Made by a program: the position numbers and the translations under genes. Of a stretch of 64,000 bases of DNA, positions 61,727 to 64,000 are shown piece by piece; position 1 is the stretch's first letter, and each line of letters begins with the position of its first letter. Origin of the DNA: Sapria himalayana (taxonomy: Eukaryota; Streptophyta; Magnoliopsida; Malpighiales; Rafflesiaceae); the NCBI GenBank assembly GCA_029783825.1, contig JAREIK010016169.1, positions 42,526-106,525 of the forward strand, in the 5' to 3' direction. Under the pieces are notes generated by a model. That model saw only the letters and a list, made by a program, of their open reading frames with translations, was not told the origin of the DNA and ran no database searches.

Positions 61727-64000
61727 AAAATAATTATTCAGTATAATTTTAATTGTTATTTTAATAATTTATCAGTTTATTTTTATAGAAATATTAATTA
61801 CAAAATAAATTATTAGTGAGACAGATCTAATTTAAATTAAACCGGTATATCCTAAATAATAAAGAATAAATCTCATTTTTTTTTTCATTTTAATTTTAAA
61901 TATTCAAATTTAATTATTTATTTGTTTATTTTTATATAAATATTAATTACAAAATAAATTATGAGTTACACAAATATAATTTATATAAATTATTTTTCAC
62001 CAAAACAATATAGGTAAACTTTTTAAAAGAAAAAAAAATTTCAAAACAAAAAATAATTATATAGTATTATATTTTGCTTTGCTTCTGAATCATTTTAGGT
62101 TTTGTAAATATATTTTAATTGGTATCTATCTTATTAATTATAGATTATTATTTTATTTTTTCATCATTATTAGAATATTTATCAATAAAAATGTTTATAT
62201 TGAATTTATATGATATATAAATATAATGATTTTTATGACTAAATATTGTATTCACTTTTGAAAAAAATTTTAAAATTATTATATTTTCAAAGGTTATAAC
62301 CTTTGAAAATGTTAAAAAATAAAAAAAAATAAATTTTTTGTTATTTCATTTTTTAAATAAAAACTATAGATCATTAAATGCTTACTTACTTAAATCAATA
62401 AGCTCATAAATCTAAAAACCCCTAAATACATAAACCTTTTAACAGCTCTATACTACTTAATAAATAATAAATATCATTTTTATTTCTATTTATTATAATA
62501 TTAAATTGTAATTTTAATTATTTATAGATTAATTTTTTAGAAAAATTAATTATATATAAATTTCTAATGAGACAAACATTTTTTAAATAATTTATTTTAA
62601 TAAAAAAGATATAAGATTATAAAAAGAAGGAAATTTTTAAAAATTAAATATTATTATTTAGTAATATATTTAGATTCTATTTTGAATCATTTTGTGTTAT
62701 GTAAATATATTTTAATTAATATTAATATTATTAATAATAGTTTAATAATTTAATTTTTGATCATTATTATAATATCTTTTATTAAAATTGTTTATATTGA
62801 ATTTATATGCTATATAATTATTAAGATTAATATAATTATACATAGTATTCACATTTCAAAAAATTTTAAAAATTATTTTATTTTTAAAGGTTATAACCTT
62901 TGAAAATCAGAAAAAATCTAAAAAAAATTTTTTATTTTATTATATAAATAAAACCTATAAACCACTAAATACCTAAAAACATAATTTGATAAACACCTAA
63001 ATGACAAAACTTCTAATTAATCAAACCATTAAACCTATATACCACATATAATAAATATTAAATCTCATTTTAATTTGTATTCATTATAAATTTAAATATT
63101 CATTTTAATTATTTATTAGTTTATTTTTTATAGAAATTTTAATTACAAAATAAATAATGAGCTAGACAACTATAATTTTAATAATTTATTTTTAATCAAA
63201 AAAAATATAAGCTTATAAAAAGAAGTAAAAAACTAAAAACAAAAAATTATTATTTAGTAATATATTTTACTTTGATTTTGAATCATTATATATAGGTTTT
63301 GCAATTATATTTTAATTGTTATCAATCTTATTAAGAATAGTTTATTAATTTATTATTTGATCAATTTTATAATATCTAACAATAAAATTACTTATATTTA
63401 ATTTAAATGTCTTATAATTATTAAGATTATTATAAGTAAATATTATATTTACATTTGAAAAAAATTTAAAAATTATTATATTTTCAAAGGTTATAACCTT
63501 CAAAAAGATAAAAAATAACAAAAATAATTTTTTTATTATTTTATTATTTAAATTAAACTTATAAACCACTATATGCCTAAACATTTAAATCTCTAGACTC
63601 CTAATACTCAAAACCCCCTAAATACTTAAACCATTAAACCTATATAACCTAAATAATAAAAAATAAATCTCATTTTTATTTGTATTCATTATAATTTTAA
63701 ATATTCATTTTAATTATTTTTTAGATTATTTTTATAAAATATTAATTACAAAATAAATAATGAGTGAGACATATATAATTTAAAATAAATTATTTTTTAT
63801 GAAAAAAATATAAGCTTATAAAAATAAACAAAAGTTCAAAAATTTAAAATTTTATTTAGTAATATAATTTACTTTGATTTTGAATTATTTAGGGTTCTTC
63901 AAATATATTTTAATTAATATATATCTTATTAATAATAGTTTATTAATTTATTTTTTGATCATCAAAATAATATATATTAATAAAATTTTTTATTTGAATT
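61727..64000 (+). repeat. AT-rich satellite array, block A5 (+ orientation)
   Basis: Begins 'AATTATTCAGTATAATTTTAATT', the same satellite base at which the array resumes after composite copy 1 (18567), and then follows the same order V, W, AA (dyads near 62285, 62885 and 63485). The match to 18.6-20.8 kb runs to the end of the window at a nearly constant offset of about 43.17 kb. Confidence 0.9.
62285..62308. repeat. Perfect 24-bp satellite palindrome
   Basis: Exact dyad in the V monomer after the second orientation switch. Confidence 0.95.

Noticed and set aside
1..64000. The whole window as one giant palindrome
   Set aside because: Coordinate sums of matching inserts differ: about 40.55 kb for the hAT pair, 62.46 kb for the LTR pair and 58.08 kb for composites 1 and 2. 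Direct duplication also occurs (composites 2 and 3).

Overview
The window looks like non-genic plant heterochromatin. I found no intact protein-coding gene, tRNA, rRNA or CRISPR array. About four fifths of it is one strongly AT-rich complex satellite with a monomer of roughly 595 bp (variants near 535 and 745 bp). The plant call rests on the inserts: a decayed Ac-like hAT element with a BED-finger/hATC transposase, a solo LTR of copia-like appearance, and a degenerate tract of the plant telomere heptamer CCCTAAA. I cannot name the species.

Each monomer has two landmarks. One is a 24-bp perfect or near-perfect palindrome with arms TTTCAAAGGT / ACCTTTGAAA around TATA. About 50-70 bp after it comes a block of roughly 11 degenerate octamers of the form NNNCTAAA in exact 8-bp register, resembling a telomere-like microarray. 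The octamer blocks let monomers be sorted into about 14 subtypes that recur in a fixed order, i.e. a higher-order repeat (HOR). The clearest unit runs from about 19.1 to 27.05 kb: 13 monomers, 7.95 kb.

Layout: satellite in + orientation 1-30172, inverted satellite about 30180-61600, a ~125-bp odd spacer, then + orientation again 61727-64000. Three kinds of insert interrupt it. (1) hAT copies at 4008-7711 (transposase on -) and 32847-36537 (on +). (2) Solo LTR copies at 13242-13813 and 48644-49216. (3) Copies of a ~2.48-kb unidentified composite at 16084-18566, 39521-41997 and 55253-57664, the last lacking its left end. Related inserts sit at the same monomer position, share target-site duplications where these are visible, and are inverted between arms. 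The inserts therefore predate the duplication and inversion of the array, and were copied with it rather than arriving independently.

The spacing of matching inserts is not mirror-symmetric, so the region is not one simple palindrome. It is a mosaic of inverted and direct segmental duplications, with deletions at many array joints. The most unusual observations are the dyad with paired compensatory substitutions, the octamer block that slips by multiples of 8 bp, and a transcript-like 3' end (AATAAA plus A-tract) directly abutting telomere-like heptamers.
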